NCBI RefSeq assembly: GCF_000739815.1
Contig: NZ_BBJJ01000016.1
Coordinates: 1 to 64,000, forward strand
Direction of reading: 5' to 3'
DNA from: Paraburkholderia mimosarum LMG 23256 = NBRC 106338
GTDB taxonomy: Bacteria; Pseudomonadota; Gammaproteobacteria; Burkholderiales; Burkholderiaceae
Length of the DNA stretch: 64,000 nucleotides
Of this stretch, positions 8,633 to 17,133 are shown one piece after another. The position numbers and the translations under genes are program-made. Under the pieces are notes generated by a model. That model did no database searches. It was not told where the DNA came from and saw nothing but the letters and a program-made list of their open reading frames with translations. The stretch's first letter is position 1, and every line of letters starts with the position of its first letter.

Positions 8633-10210
8633 ATGCGTTTTCTGCGTTTTCTCAAGATTTTCTTCACCGTCATCCGCTTCGGCCTCGACGAGATGATGTT
8701 GAGCCGGATCAACGACCGGCGCGTCGCGCTGCTCCTGCGCATCACGACGATCGGTCGGCGCTTCGACGATCCGCCCGGCGTGCGTCTGCGTCTTGCACTG
8801 GAAAGCCTCGGCCCGATCTTCGTCAAGTTCGGCCAGGTGCTGTCTACGCGCCGCGACCTGCTGCCGCCCGACATCGCCAACGAACTCGCCAAGCTGCAGG
8901 ACCAGGTGCCGCCGTTCGATTCGAACGTGGCGATCGGCCTGATCGAGAAATCGCTGGGCGCGCATGTCGATAAGATTTTCGACGAGTTCGAGCGGGTGCC
9001 GGTGGCGAGCGCCTCGATCGCGCAGGTGCACTTCGCGAAGGTGAAGTCGGGCCAGCACGCGGGCAAGCCCGTGGCGGTCAAGGTGCTGCGCCCCAACATG
9101 CGCCCGGTGATCGATTCCGACCTCGCGCTCCTGCGCGACCTCGCCGTGTGGGCCGAGCGTCTGTGGGCAGACGGCAAGCGCCTGAAGCCGCGCGAGGTGG
9201 TCGCGGAGTTCGACAAGTACCTGCACGACGAGCTCGATCTGATGCGCGAGGCCGCCAACGGCAGCCAGTTGCGCCGCAACTTCGCGGGCCTCGATCTGCT
9301 GCTCGTGCCGGAGATGTACTGGGAGTACAGCACACCCAACGTCCTCGTGATGGAGCGCATGGTCGGCGTGCCGATCAGCCAGGTGGACAAGCTGCGCGCG
9401 GCCGGGGTGGACATTCCGAAGCTCGCGCGCGAGGGCGTCGAGATCTTCTTCACGCAGGTGTTTCGCGACGGCTTCTTCCACGCGGACATGCACCCCGGCA
9501 ACATCCAGGTGAGCCTCGATCCCGCGCATTTCGGCCGCTATATCGCGCTCGACTTCGGCATCGTCGGCGCGTTGTCGGACTTCGACAAGAACTACCTCGC
9601 GCAGAACTTCCTCGCCTTCTTCAAGCGCGACTATCACCGCGTGGCGACCCTCCACATCGAGTCGGGCTGGGTGCCGCCCCATACGCGCGTGGAAGAGCTG
9701 GAAAGCGCGATTCGCGCCGTGTGCGAGCCGTATTTCGACCGCGCACTGAAGGACATTTCGCTCGGCCAGGTGCTGCTGCGACTGTTCCAGACTTCGCGAC
9801 GCTTCAACGTGGAAATCCAGCCGCAGCTCGTGCTGCTGCAAAAGACCATGCTCAACGTCGAGGGCCTCGGGCGCTCGCTCGATCCGGAGCTGGATCTGTG
9901 GAAAACGGCGAAGCCTTACCTCGAACGCTGGATGACCGAGCAGATCGGCCTGCGCGGCTGGTACGAGCGCTTCAAGATCGAGGCGCCCCAGTGGAGCAAG
10001 ACGCTGCCGCAACTGCCACGCCTCGTGCATCAGATGCTGCTGCATCGCCAGGAACCGGGCGGACTCGCCAATGACGAGACAATCCGCCAGATGCTCGCCG
10101 AGCAACGGCGCACAAATCGGCTGCTGCAGGGCTTGCTGGTGTTCGGCGCAGCGGTGGGCGTGGGCATGGTGGCGGCGCGCGTGTGGCTGGCCTTTGCCTA
10201 CGGTGGCTGA
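8633..10210 (+). CDS. ubiB: Ubiquinone biosynthesis protein UbiB (ABC1/ADCK atypical kinase-like)
   Basis: A 525-residue ADCK/COQ8-type protein needed for ubiquinone synthesis, thought to use ATPase activity to extract lipid intermediates from the membrane. The family-specific KxGQ motif is at 65-68 (KFGQ). Also present are the Ala-rich nucleotide loop ASIAQVH, the catalytic segment HADMHPGNI and the metal-binding LDFGIVG. A hydrophobic C-terminal segment (about 498-520) anchors it to the inner membrane. It begins 18 bp after ubiJ, so the two are probably co-transcribed. Confidence 0.95.
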   Translation: MRFLRFLKIFFTVIRFGLDEMMLSRINDRRVALLLRITTIGRRFDDPPGVRLRLALESLGPIFVKFGQVLSTRRDLLPPDIANELAKLQDQVPPFDSNVAIGLIEKSLGAHVDKIFDEFERVPVASASIAQVHFAKVKSGQHAGKPVAVKVLRPNMRPVIDSDLALLRDLAVWAERLWADGKRLKPREVVAEFDKYLHDELDLMREAANGSQLRRNFAGLDLLLVPEMYWEYSTPNVLVMERMVGVPISQVDKLRAAGVDIPKLAREGVEIFFTQVFRDGFFHADMHPGNIQVSLDPAHFGRYIALDFGIVGALSDFDKNYLAQNFLAFFKRDYHRVATLHIESGWVPPHTRVEELESAIRAVCEPYFDRALKDISLGQVLLRLFQTSRRFNVEIQPQLVLLQKTMLNVEGLGRSLDPELDLWKTAKPYLERWMTEQIGLRGWYERFKIEAPQWSKTLPQLPRLVHQMLLHRQEPGGLANDETIRQMLAEQRRTNRLLQGLLVFGAAVGVGMVAARVWLAFAYGG

Positions 10211-10251
10211 AATGCGCCGCCAGGACAGCGTACGAGACGAGGAGTGAGACG

Positions 10252-10902
10252 ATGAGCGACCCGACCCTGCCGCCGCAACCGGGCGACGCGCCCGAGTTCG
10301 AAACCCGCGATCCGGCGTCGCCCTCGTTCTGGGACGAGCGCTTCGCACGCGGCTTCACGCCGTGGGACCAGGCGGGCGTGCAGCGCGAGTTCGAGGCCTT
10401 CGCCGCCGCGCACCCCGAGGCCGCCGTGCTGATTCCGGGCTGCGGCAACGCCTGGGAGGCGCGCTGGCTCGCCGAGCGCGGCCGCGCGGTGCGCGCCATC
10501 GACTTCGCGCCGGCCGCGGTCGCGAGCGCGCGCGCGGCGCTGGGCCAGTACGCAGACGTGGTCGAAGAGGCGGACTTTTACACCTACCAGCCGCCATTCA
10601 CACCAGCCTGGGTGTTCGAGCGTGCCTTCCTGTGCGCATTGCCCAAAGCGCAGCGCGCAGCGTACGCGAGGCGCATGGCCGATCTGCTGCAACCGGGCGC
10701 GCTGCTCGCGGGCTACTTCTTCATTGGCGAGACACCCAACGGGCCGCCGTTCGCCATCGCGCGTGACGAGCTCGACGCCTTGCTCACGCCGTTCTTCACA
10801 CTGGTGGACGATCGACCCGTGGCCGACTCGCTGCCCATCTTCGCAGGGCGCGAGCGCTGGCTCGTGTGGCGCCGTCACGACGACGCGCCGCCACGCGCTT
10901 GA
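10252..10902 (+). CDS. Thiopurine S-methyltransferase-family SAM methyltransferase
   Basis: A 216-residue class I SAM methyltransferase of the TPMT family. The N-terminal WDERFARGFTPWDQAG motif and SAM-binding motif I VLIPGCGNAWEARWLAERG (about 57-75) are characteristic. Bacterial members methylate oxyanions such as tellurite and selenite or small thiols; the natural substrate here is unknown. The ATG at 10252 has GGAG 8 bp upstream and is preferred to an in-frame start that would overlap ubiB. The 240 bp downstream contain no gene and lead into the TATAAT box at 11091. Confidence 0.82.
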   Translation: MSDPTLPPQPGDAPEFETRDPASPSFWDERFARGFTPWDQAGVQREFEAFAAAHPEAAVLIPGCGNAWEARWLAERGRAVRAIDFAPAAVASARAALGQYADVVEEADFYTYQPPFTPAWVFERAFLCALPKAQRAAYARRMADLLQPGALLAGYFFIGETPNGPPFAIARDELDALLTPFFTLVDDRPVADSLPIFAGRERWLVWRRHDDAPPRA

Positions 10903-11090
10903 GCGCTGAGAGGCGCTGGCGAGCGCCTTGCCCGGCAGGCGCGCGGGGCATTAGCCTCCCGGCAGAGCCGCGCGTGCTCTTGATGCGCGCGCGACCCGCC
11001 CTCATCTGAACCCGGGCGGCCGCAACCTCCGACGCTTCCCGCTGGACAGCCAACCCCCGGTAAATGCCAGGGGCGATCCTGGTTTGCGGC

Positions 11091-11096
11091 TATAAT
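11091..11096 (+). promoter_or_regulatory. Consensus -10 box (TATAAT) ahead of the fmdB-DUF502-aspS group
   Basis: A perfect TATAAT in GCGGCTATAATTCAAGG, 47 bp before the ATG of the zinc-ribbon gene. No TTGACA-like hexamer lies 16-18 bp upstream. Position and quality make it the likely promoter for genes from 11143 through aspS, which ends at a strong terminator. Confidence 0.55.
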
Positions 11097-11142
11097 TCAA
11101 GGCTTTGCAAGCAATTATCAGATTTTCATCAGGATAGAGATC

Positions 11143-11517
11143 ATGCCGATCTACGCTTATCGCTGCGAGTCGTGCGGCTTCGACAAGGACGTGCTGCAAA
11201 AGATTAGCGATGCGCCCCTGACGCAGTGCCCGAGCTGCGGCGCGGACACCTTTCGCAAACAGGTCACGGCCGCCGGCTTTCAGCTGAAAGGTTCGGGCTG
11301 GTACGTCACCGATTTCCGTGGCGGCAACAGCGGCGGCAAGAGCGCTGCGGCGACGGGTGCAAAGGACAATGCGGCGGGCGAGAGCGCGGCGTCGTCCGAG
11401 AGCGGCAAGCCGGCGGGCGAGAGCGCTGCCAACGGATCAGGCGCAGCGGCTCCCGCGGCGGCGAGCGGCACGGCCAGCAGTGCGCCGAGCGCGCCGAGCC
11501 CGGCGGCCTCGACCTGA
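11143..11517 (+). CDS. FmdB-family zinc-ribbon protein
   Basis: A 124-residue small protein with an N-terminal FmdB-type zinc ribbon: two CxxC knuckles at Cys8/Cys11 and Cys29/Cys32 in the usual frame MPIYAYRCESCG. The last 60 residues are low-complexity Ala/Ser/Gly/Pro and likely disordered. FmdB was first described as a regulator near amidase/formamidase genes, but most homologues have unknown function. An AGGATAGAG ribosome site precedes the start. It is the first gene after the TATAAT box and is followed by the DUF502 gene and aspS. Confidence 0.85.
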   Translation: MPIYAYRCESCGFDKDVLQKISDAPLTQCPSCGADTFRKQVTAAGFQLKGSGWYVTDFRGGNSGGKSAAATGAKDNAAGESAASSESGKPAGESAANGSGAAAPAAASGTASSAPSAPSPAAST

Positions 11518-11522
11518 AAACC

Positions 11523-11552
11523 CGCGGCGCGATTCCTGCGGATCGCGCCGCG
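11523..11552. repeat. 11-bp perfect inverted repeat between fmdB and the DUF502 gene
   Basis: Arms CGCGGCGCGAT / ATCGCGCCGCG with an 8-nt loop, beginning 5 nt after the fmdB stop. No T-run follows, so it is not a standard terminator; an mRNA-stabilising or partial-termination hairpin inside an operon fits better. Confidence 0.6.
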
Positions 11553-11605
11553 CCATTGCCACGCCGGCATAACCGATGCCGTGCGCGGCCCGCTTGGCGG
11601 TGTAC

Positions 11606-12247
11606 ATGACGATCAAGAAAGCGACGTTCAAATCGGTATTTCTGACTGGCCTTCTCGTGCTGGTGCCGTTGGCCATCACGCTGTGGGTGCTGAACCTCGT
11701 CATCGGCACGATGGATCAGACGCTGCTGCTGCTGCCCGAGTCGTGGCGGCCGGAGCGCATGTTCCACATGCGCCTGCCGGGCCTCGGCGCGGTGCTCACG
11801 CTCGCGTTCATCTTCGGCGTGGGTCTGCTCACGCACAACTTCATCGGGCAGAAGCTGGTGGAGTGGTGGAACGTGCTGGTGCGGCGCATTCCCATCGTCG
11901 GGCCGCTGTACGGCAGTATCCAGCAGGTTTCCGATACACTGCTTTCGAGCAACGGCAACGCATTTCGCAAGGCACTCCTGATCGAATACCCGCGCAAGGG
12001 TTCGTGGACGATCGCGTTTCTCACCGGCATTCCGGGCGGCGACGTGGTCAACCACCTGCAGGAAGATCACGTGAGCGTGTATGTGCCGACTACGCCGAAT
12101 CCCACGTCGGGCTTTTTCCTGATGGTGCCGAAGAGCGAGGTCGTCGAGCTGGACATGACCGTCGACGCCGCGCTCAAGTATATTGTTTCGATGGGCGTGG
12201 TCGCGCCGGCTACCTCTCCACGCCGCCATATCGATCCTCCGCTTTAA
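11606..12247 (+). CDS. DUF502 family inner-membrane protein
   Basis: A 213-residue membrane protein of the DUF502 family. Two strong hydrophobic helices are visible (about 9-32, VFLTGLLVLVPLAITLWVL, and about 60-82, AVLTLAFIFGVGLLTHN), followed by the conserved segment RRIPIVGPLYGSIQQVSDT and a soluble C-terminal half. No function is established. The ATG at 11606 (MTIKKATFK) is chosen because it places a short basic N-terminus before the first helix; an in-frame ATG at 11576 would add ten residues. It sits directly upstream of aspS, an order common in Burkholderiales. Confidence 0.85.
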   Translation: MTIKKATFKSVFLTGLLVLVPLAITLWVLNLVIGTMDQTLLLLPESWRPERMFHMRLPGLGAVLTLAFIFGVGLLTHNFIGQKLVEWWNVLVRRIPIVGPLYGSIQQVSDTLLSSNGNAFRKALLIEYPRKGSWTIAFLTGIPGGDVVNHLQEDHVSVYVPTTPNPTSGFFLMVPKSEVVELDMTVDAALKYIVSMGVVAPATSPRRHIDPPL

Positions 12248-12309
12248 TACCGGACGACGCGCGCCGCGCGCCGCTCCCGTTCATTCATGCATAACGAAAG
12301 ACGAACATC

Positions 12310-14115
12310 ATGTCGATGAGATCTGAATACTGCGGTCTGGTGACCGAACAGCTGCTGGGCCAAACTGTTTCGCTGTGCGGATGGGTGCATCGCCGCCGTG
12401 ACCATGGCGGCGTCATCTTCATCGACCTGCGCGACCGCGAGGGCCTCGTTCAGGTCGTCTGCGATCCCGATCGCGCGGAGATGTTCAAGATCGCCGAAGG
12501 CGTGCGCAACGAATTCTGCGTGCAAGTGAAGGGCGTCGTTCGCAATCGTCCGGAAGGCACGGTCAACGCGAACCTCACGAGCGGCAAGATCGAAGTGCTG
12601 TGCCACGAGCTCGTGGTGCTCAACGCATCGGTCACGCCGCCGTTCCAGCTCGACGACGACAACCTCTCGGAAACCACGCGTCTCACGCACCGCGTGCTCG
12701 ACCTGCGCCGTCCGCAGATGCAGCACAACCTGCGCCTGCGCTATCGCGTGACGATGGCCGTGCGCAAGTATCTCGACGCGCTCGGCTTCATCGACATCGA
12801 AACGCCGATGCTCACGAAGAGCACGCCGGAAGGCGCGCGCGACTACCTCGTGCCGTCGCGCGTGAACGCGGGGCAGTTCTTCGCACTGCCGCAGTCGCCG
12901 CAGCTCTTCAAGCAGCTGCTGATGGTCGCCAACTTCGATCGCTACTATCAGATCGTCAAGTGCTTCCGCGACGAAGACCTGCGCGCCGATCGTCAGCCCG
13001 AATTCACGCAGATCGACTGCGAAACGTCGTTCCTCGGCGAGCAGGAAATCCGCGACCTGTTCGAAGACATGGCGCGTCACGTGTTCAAGGAAACGATCGG
13101 CGTCGAGCTCGATGCGAAGTTCCCGATCATGCCGTACTCGGAAGCCATGAGCCGCTTCGGCTCGGACAAGCCGGACCTGCGCGTGAAGCTCGAATTCACC
13201 GAGCTGACCGACGCCATGAGGGACGTCGATTTCAAGGTGTTCAGCACGCCGGCCAACACGAAGGACGGCCGCGTCGCGGCGCTGCGCGTGCCGAAGGGCG
13301 GCGAGCTTTCGCGCGGCGACATCGACGGCTACACCGAGTTCGTGCGGATCTACGGCGCGAAGGGTCTCGCGTGGATCAAGGTCAACGAAGCCGCCAAGGG
13401 CCGTGACGGTCTGCAAAGCCCGATCGTCAAGAACCTGCACGACGCCGCGATCGCCGCGATCCTCGAGCGCACCGGCGCGCAGGATGGCGACATCATCTTC
13501 TTCGCGGCGGACCGCGCGAAGGTCGTGAACGACAGCCTCGGCGCACTGCGCCTGAAGATCGGCCACTCGGAGTTCGGCAAGGCCAACGGTCTCGTCGAGA
13601 AGGGCTGGAAGCCGCTGTGGGTCATCGACTTCCCGATGTTCGAGTACGACGAGGAAGAGAACCGCTACGTGGCCGCGCATCACCCGTTCACGAGCCCGAA
13701 GGACGAGCACCTCGAATACCTCGAAACGGATCCGGGCCGCTGCCTCGCCAAGGCCTACGACATGGTGCTGAACGGCTGGGAAATCGGCGGCGGCTCGGTG
13801 CGTATCTATCAGGAAGACGTGCAGAGCAAGGTGTTCCGCGCACTCAAGATCGGTCCCGATGAGGCGCGCGCGAAGTTCGGCTTCCTGCTCGACGCGCTGC
13901 AGTACGGCGCGCCGCCGCACGGCGGTATCGCTTTCGGTCTCGACCGCATCGTCACGATGATGGCCGGCGCCGACTCGATCCGCGACGTGATCGCGTTCCC
14001 GAAGACGCAACGCGCGCAGTGTCTGCTCACGCAGGCGCCGAGCGCGGTGGACGAGAAGCAGCTTCGCGAACTGCACATCCGTCTGCGTCAGCCCGAGCAG
14101 AAGACGGCGCAGTAA
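12310..14115 (+). CDS. aspS: Aspartyl-tRNA synthetase
   Basis: A 601-residue class IIb aminoacyl-tRNA synthetase charging tRNA-Asp. The N-terminal OB-fold anticodon domain begins [18 protein letters not shown] and [11 protein letters not shown]. Catalytic motif 2 is [18 protein letters not shown], and motif 3 is [13 protein letters not shown] near the C-terminus; the bacterial GAD insertion lies between. Length is normal for bacterial AspRS. In organisms that make Asn-tRNA through GatCAB it can be non-discriminating, which cannot be judged here. A strong terminator follows at 14176. Confidence 0.97.
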   Translation: MSMRSEYCGLVTEQLLGQTVSLCGWVHRRRDHGGVIFIDLRDREGLVQVVCDPDRAEMFKIAEGVRNEFCVQVKGVVRNRPEGTVNANLTSGKIEVLCHELVVLNASVTPPFQLDDDNLSETTRLTHRVLDLRRPQMQHNLRLRYRVTMAVRKYLDALGFIDIETPMLTKSTPEGARDYLVPSRVNAGQFFALPQSPQLFKQLLMVANFDRYYQIVKCFRDEDLRADRQPEFTQIDCETSFLGEQEIRDLFEDMARHVFKETIGVELDAKFPIMPYSEAMSRFGSDKPDLRVKLEFTELTDAMRDVDFKVFSTPANTKDGRVAALRVPKGGELSRGDIDGYTEFVRIYGAKGLAWIKVNEAAKGRDGLQSPIVKNLHDAAIAAILERTGAQDGDIIFFAADRAKVVNDSLGALRLKIGHSEFGKANGLVEKGWKPLWVIDFPMFEYDEEENRYVAAHHPFTSPKDEHLEYLETDPGRCLAKAYDMVLNGWEIGGGSVRIYQEDVQSKVFRALKIGPDEARAKFGFLLDALQYGAPPHGGIAFGLDRIVTMMAGADSIRDVIAFPKTQRAQCLLTQAPSAVDEKQLRELHIRLRQPEQKTAQ

Positions 14116-14175
14116 GCAGCGCAGCGCCGGGCGCTCCGCCCCGGTGCCCCCCGCGAGCTTTTGCATCGCAACGAC

Positions 14176-14202
14176 AAAAAAGGCGCATCGTGCGCCTTTT
14201 TT
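14176..14202 (+). terminator. Bidirectional rho-independent terminator after aspS
   Basis: AAAAAAGGCGCA / TGCGCCTTTTTT with a 3-nt TCG loop: a 12-bp perfect inverted repeat whose 6-bp GC stem is flanked by A6 and T6 tracts. It closes the aspS transcript; nudB therefore probably has its own promoter in the 70 bp that follow. Confidence 0.92.
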
Positions 14203-14274
14203 GCTTTTTGCGTTAAATTACCTTTAGACGCGCCGCAAGCGCGCAGCGCGCGTTCCTCCCCACGCTCCATCGCC

Positions 14275-14799
14275 ATGCAGAAGCCGCCGAAGATTCCGGA
14301 ATCCGTACTCGTCGTCATCCACACGCCGCAGTTGGAGGTCCTGATCATCGAACGCGCCGACCGGCCCGGCTTCTGGCAGTCCGTCACCGGCTCGAAGGAT
14401 CGCCTCGACGAGCCATTCGCCGAAACCGCCGTGCGCGAAGTGGCCGAGGAGACGGGGATTGCCGTCGGCACCGATGGTGTGCCGCAGGCGGCGCTGCTCG
14501 ACTGGCGTCACGAGATCGAGTACGAAATCTATCCCGTCTGGCGGCATCGCTATGCGCCCGGCGTCACGCGCAACACCGAGCACTGGTTCAGCCTGGAAGT
14601 GCCCACGGGCACAGTCGTCACGCTCGCGCCGCGCGAGCATACGGCGTATCTGTGGCTGCCTTACGAGGAAGCGGCGGCGAAGTGCTTCTCGTGGTCGAAC
14701 CGCGAGGCCATCCTTCAGCTACCGTCCCGGCTGCGCGAGGGGCGCGAGGGGCGCAAGCGGCGCGACGGAGATGAAGCGACTCAAGTGAGCGGAACATGA
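14275..14799 (+). CDS. nudB: Dihydroneopterin triphosphate diphosphatase (Nudix)
   Basis: A 174-residue Nudix hydrolase that removes pyrophosphate from dihydroneopterin triphosphate in folate synthesis. Assignment rests on overall similarity (start PESVLVVIHTPQLEVLIIERADRPGFWQSVTGS) and the Nudix box at 39-61. The box keeps REVAEETGI with Glu46, Glu55, Glu58 and Glu59, but the distance from Gly39 to the first Glu is one residue longer than the GX5E consensus. The ATG at 14275 (MQKPPKIPES) is chosen as the start. The stop overlaps the next start by ATGA at 14796-14799, so the phospholipase D gene is translationally coupled. Confidence 0.88.
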   Translation: MQKPPKIPESVLVVIHTPQLEVLIIERADRPGFWQSVTGSKDRLDEPFAETAVREVAEETGIAVGTDGVPQAALLDWRHEIEYEIYPVWRHRYAPGVTRNTEHWFSLEVPTGTVVTLAPREHTAYLWLPYEEAAAKCFSWSNREAILQLPSRLREGREGRKRRDGDEATQVSGT

Positions 14800-16184
14800 G
14801 CGAGACGAGCACCGATCCGGGCATCGAATCGCAGCGCGTCGTGAGGCTGCGCGAGGCGCTCCTCGGTCGGCGCTATCGTTCGCGTTACCGCTTCACCAGC
14901 GGCAATGACGTGCGGCTGTTCGGCTCCAGCGCGGATCTCTTCGGCGCGATGATCGCGCGCATCGACGCAGCCACGCGCGACGTCGCCCTCGAAACTTATA
15001 TCTTCTGCGACGACGCCATCGGCCGCTCGCTCTCCGACGCGCTCCTGCGCGCGGCGGCGCGTGGGGTGCGCGTGCGCGTCATCACCGACGGCATCGGCTC
15101 GCCGCGCATCGGGCTGTTCGAGGTGTGGCTCGGTGCGGGCGTCGAGCATCGCGTCTACAACCCGCATATCTTCGGGCGGTTCGGCTTTTCGCGCACGCAC
15201 CGCAAGCTCGCCGTGATCGACGACCAGTTTGCGTATTGTGGCGGCATCAACGTGATCGACGATATCGAGCAGGATGGCCGCAAGCTGCCGTATCCACGCT
15301 GGGATTTCGCCGTCGAACTGCACGGCCCCGTGGTCGTCGATGTCCGACTCGCGATCGAACAGCAGTGGCGGCGCATCCGGCTCGGCTACCGCCCGCCGCT
15401 GCCGCAGGCGCTCTCGCCCGGCGTGCCCGCGAGCGCGGGCTTCATGGCGCCGCATCCGACCGGTCACACGGTGGGTCGCCCAACACAGATCGTGGACGAC
15501 GCGCTGCGCGCGCTAACGCCCACCGTGCGCTCGCCTCGCACGAGACACTTGTTCACGCGCCTGCGCGAACGGCTGCGCGCGAGCGTGCGCGACCCGCGCT
15601 CGGCGCAGGTGCCGTGCGTGGCCTTCGTCGCGCGCGACAACGTGGTGAACCGGCGCGCCATCGAGAAGGCCTATCTCGACGCCATCGGCGAGGCGCGCAA
15701 GGAAGTGCTGCTCGCCAATCCGTACTTCATGCCGGGACGGCGGCTGCGGCGCGCGCTCGTTTCGGCCGCCGAGCGCGGCGTGGCGATCAGGCTTCTCGTC
15801 GGACGAAAGGAATTCAAGGTGCTCGACTACGGGGTGCCGTTCCTCTACCACTCGCTGCTCAGTGCGGGCGTGCAGATCGCCGAATACGAGAAAACGATGC
15901 TGCACGGCAAGGTGGCCGTCGTCGATTCGAGTTGGGCCACCGTGGGGTCGTCCAACCTCGACGCGCTCAGCCTCGTGCTCAACAACGAGGCGAACGTGCT
16001 GCTGGTCGAGCATCCCCAGATCGAGCAACTGCGCGGCGAGATTCTCGCCGCCTTCGGCGACTCCGTGGAAATCGACCGCGCGAGTTACGAGGCGCGGCCC
16101 TGGCAAGTGCGCGCCGTGAACTGGCTCGCGTGGGCGTTTTATCGAGCGCTCATGAAGCTCATCACCGTGGGCAGCTACGACTAG
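14796..16184 (+). CDS. clsB: Cardiolipin synthase-type phospholipase D family protein
   Basis: A 462-residue PLD-superfamily enzyme likely to join two phospholipids, or phosphatidylglycerol and another alcohol, into cardiolipin or a related lipid at the inner membrane. Two HKD motifs are intact: HRKLAVID (His135, Lys137, Asp142) and HGKVAVVD (His370, Lys372, Asp377), each followed by the GG/GSxN element (GGIN, GSSN). There is no N-terminal transmembrane pair, which places it with ClsB rather than ClsA. A longer Arg/Pro-rich linker separates the two halves. Coupled by a 4-nt overlap to nudB. The exact lipid product is inferred. Confidence 0.85.
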   Translation: MSETSTDPGIESQRVVRLREALLGRRYRSRYRFTSGNDVRLFGSSADLFGAMIARIDAATRDVALETYIFCDDAIGRSLSDALLRAAARGVRVRVITDGIGSPRIGLFEVWLGAGVEHRVYNPHIFGRFGFSRTHRKLAVIDDQFAYCGGINVIDDIEQDGRKLPYPRWDFAVELHGPVVVDVRLAIEQQWRRIRLGYRPPLPQALSPGVPASAGFMAPHPTGHTVGRPTQIVDDALRALTPTVRSPRTRHLFTRLRERLRASVRDPRSAQVPCVAFVARDNVVNRRAIEKAYLDAIGEARKEVLLANPYFMPGRRLRRALVSAAERGVAIRLLVGRKEFKVLDYGVPFLYHSLLSAGVQIAEYEKTMLHGKVAVVDSSWATVGSSNLDALSLVLNNEANVLLVEHPQIEQLRGEILAAFGDSVEIDRASYEARPWQVRAVNWLAWAFYRALMKLITVGSYD

Positions 16185-16316
16185 AACGGCGAGACGCGAG
16201 AAAGTCGCCGGAAAGCGTCGTCCGAACGATGCGCCTGCCATACGAGTCCCTGCACGTGCAATCGAGAGAATGTCGGCTTGCGCCCGGTGTACGAACCCCG
16301 AAAATTAGCGTACCGG

Positions 16317-16334
16317 TTAGAAATCGGTTTCTAA
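16317..16334. promoter_or_regulatory. Palindromic operator candidate upstream of the TetR/beta-oxidation operon
   Basis: TTAGAAA-TCGG-TTTCTAA is a perfect 7-bp inverted repeat with a 4-bp spacer, 133 bp before the TetR start. Size and symmetry fit a TetR-family operator. TetR-type regulators of fatty-acid catabolism (PsrA, FadP, LiuQ) bind palindromes of this general kind; the match to any one consensus was not tested. Confidence 0.5.
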
Positions 16335-16351
16335 TAAAGTCCTTGTTTCGC

Positions 16352-16382
16352 GGACGGCCGTCCTCAACAATAGTACGGCCGT
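16352..16382. promoter_or_regulatory. Two ACGGCCGT palindromes 21 bp apart
   Basis: GGACGGCCGTCC (16352-16363, perfect 12-bp palindrome) and ACGGCCGT (16375-16382) share the same core. Their centres are 21 bp apart, two helical turns, so dimers would bind the same DNA face. They lie between the TTAGAAA palindrome and the TetR gene. Confidence 0.45.
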
Positions 16383-16466
16383 TCGATTTAATTCAGGCCC
16401 CGATGCAAGCGGTTGACTAGCCGTCGACAGCGACATCGCGGCCGCATCGTTACGGTAAAGAAAGCT

Positions 16467-17066
16467 ATGCGAAAAGGCGAACAGACACGAGCCGCCATTC
16501 TGGATGCAGCACTCGATCTCGCAGGACGCGACGGACTGGAAGGACTGACCATCGGCCTGCTCGCCGAGCGCATGCAGATGAGCAAGAGTGGCGTCTTCGC
16601 CCACTTCGGTTCGCGGGAAGACCTGCAGGTCGAGGTGGTGCGCGAGTACCACCGTCGATTCGAGGAAGAAGTCTTCTTTCCGAGTTTGCGCGAGCCGCGT
16701 GGTTTGCCGCGCCTGCGTGCGATGCTGTCGCGATGGATCGAGAAGCGCATTCACGAAGTCACGACCGGCTGCATCTACATCAGCGGCGCGGTCGAGTACG
16801 ACGACCGCGCGGACAGCCAGGTGCGCGAGACGCTCGTGGCGAGCGTGTCGATGTGGCGCGCGGCGCTCATGAGGGCCATTTCGCAGGCAATCGAGGAAGG
16901 GCATTTGCGTAAGGACACCGATCCCGCGCTGATGCTCTTCGAACTGTATAGCGTGACGCTCGGCCTGCATCATGACGGCCGCTTCCTGCATCTGCCGGAC
17001 GCGGTCGAGCATACGTGGGCCGCGTTCGAGAGGTTGATCGTTTCGTATCAGAGCGGAACCCAGTAG
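16467..17066 (+). CDS. TetR/AcrR-family transcriptional regulator, probable fatty-acid catabolism regulator
   Basis: A 200-residue TetR-family repressor. The DNA-binding helix-turn-helix is at about 5-50 (TRAAILDAALDLAGRDGLEG, then LAERMQMSKSGVFAHFGSRE). The C-terminal ligand domain (about 80-195) resembles the TetR_C_33 type. It lies 67 bp upstream of, and on the same strand as, an acyl-CoA dehydrogenase/beta-oxidation operon, so an acyl-CoA ligand and autoregulation through the palindromes at 16317-16382 are likely but inferred. FadP-type regulators of beta-proteobacteria are the closest known analogy. The ATG at 16467 (MRKGEQTRAAIL) fits the usual TetR N-terminus. Confidence 0.82.
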   Translation: MRKGEQTRAAILDAALDLAGRDGLEGLTIGLLAERMQMSKSGVFAHFGSREDLQVEVVREYHRRFEEEVFFPSLREPRGLPRLRAMLSRWIEKRIHEVTTGCIYISGAVEYDDRADSQVRETLVASVSMWRAALMRAISQAIEEGHLRKDTDPALMLFELYSVTLGLHHDGRFLHLPDAVEHTWAAFERLIVSYQSGTQ

Positions 17067-17133
17067 CGTCTTGCCGCACCATCGAAGTTGCGGCGGCGCG
17101 AGGGACCCGAAGCTCACATTCTGGAGAGAAGAC

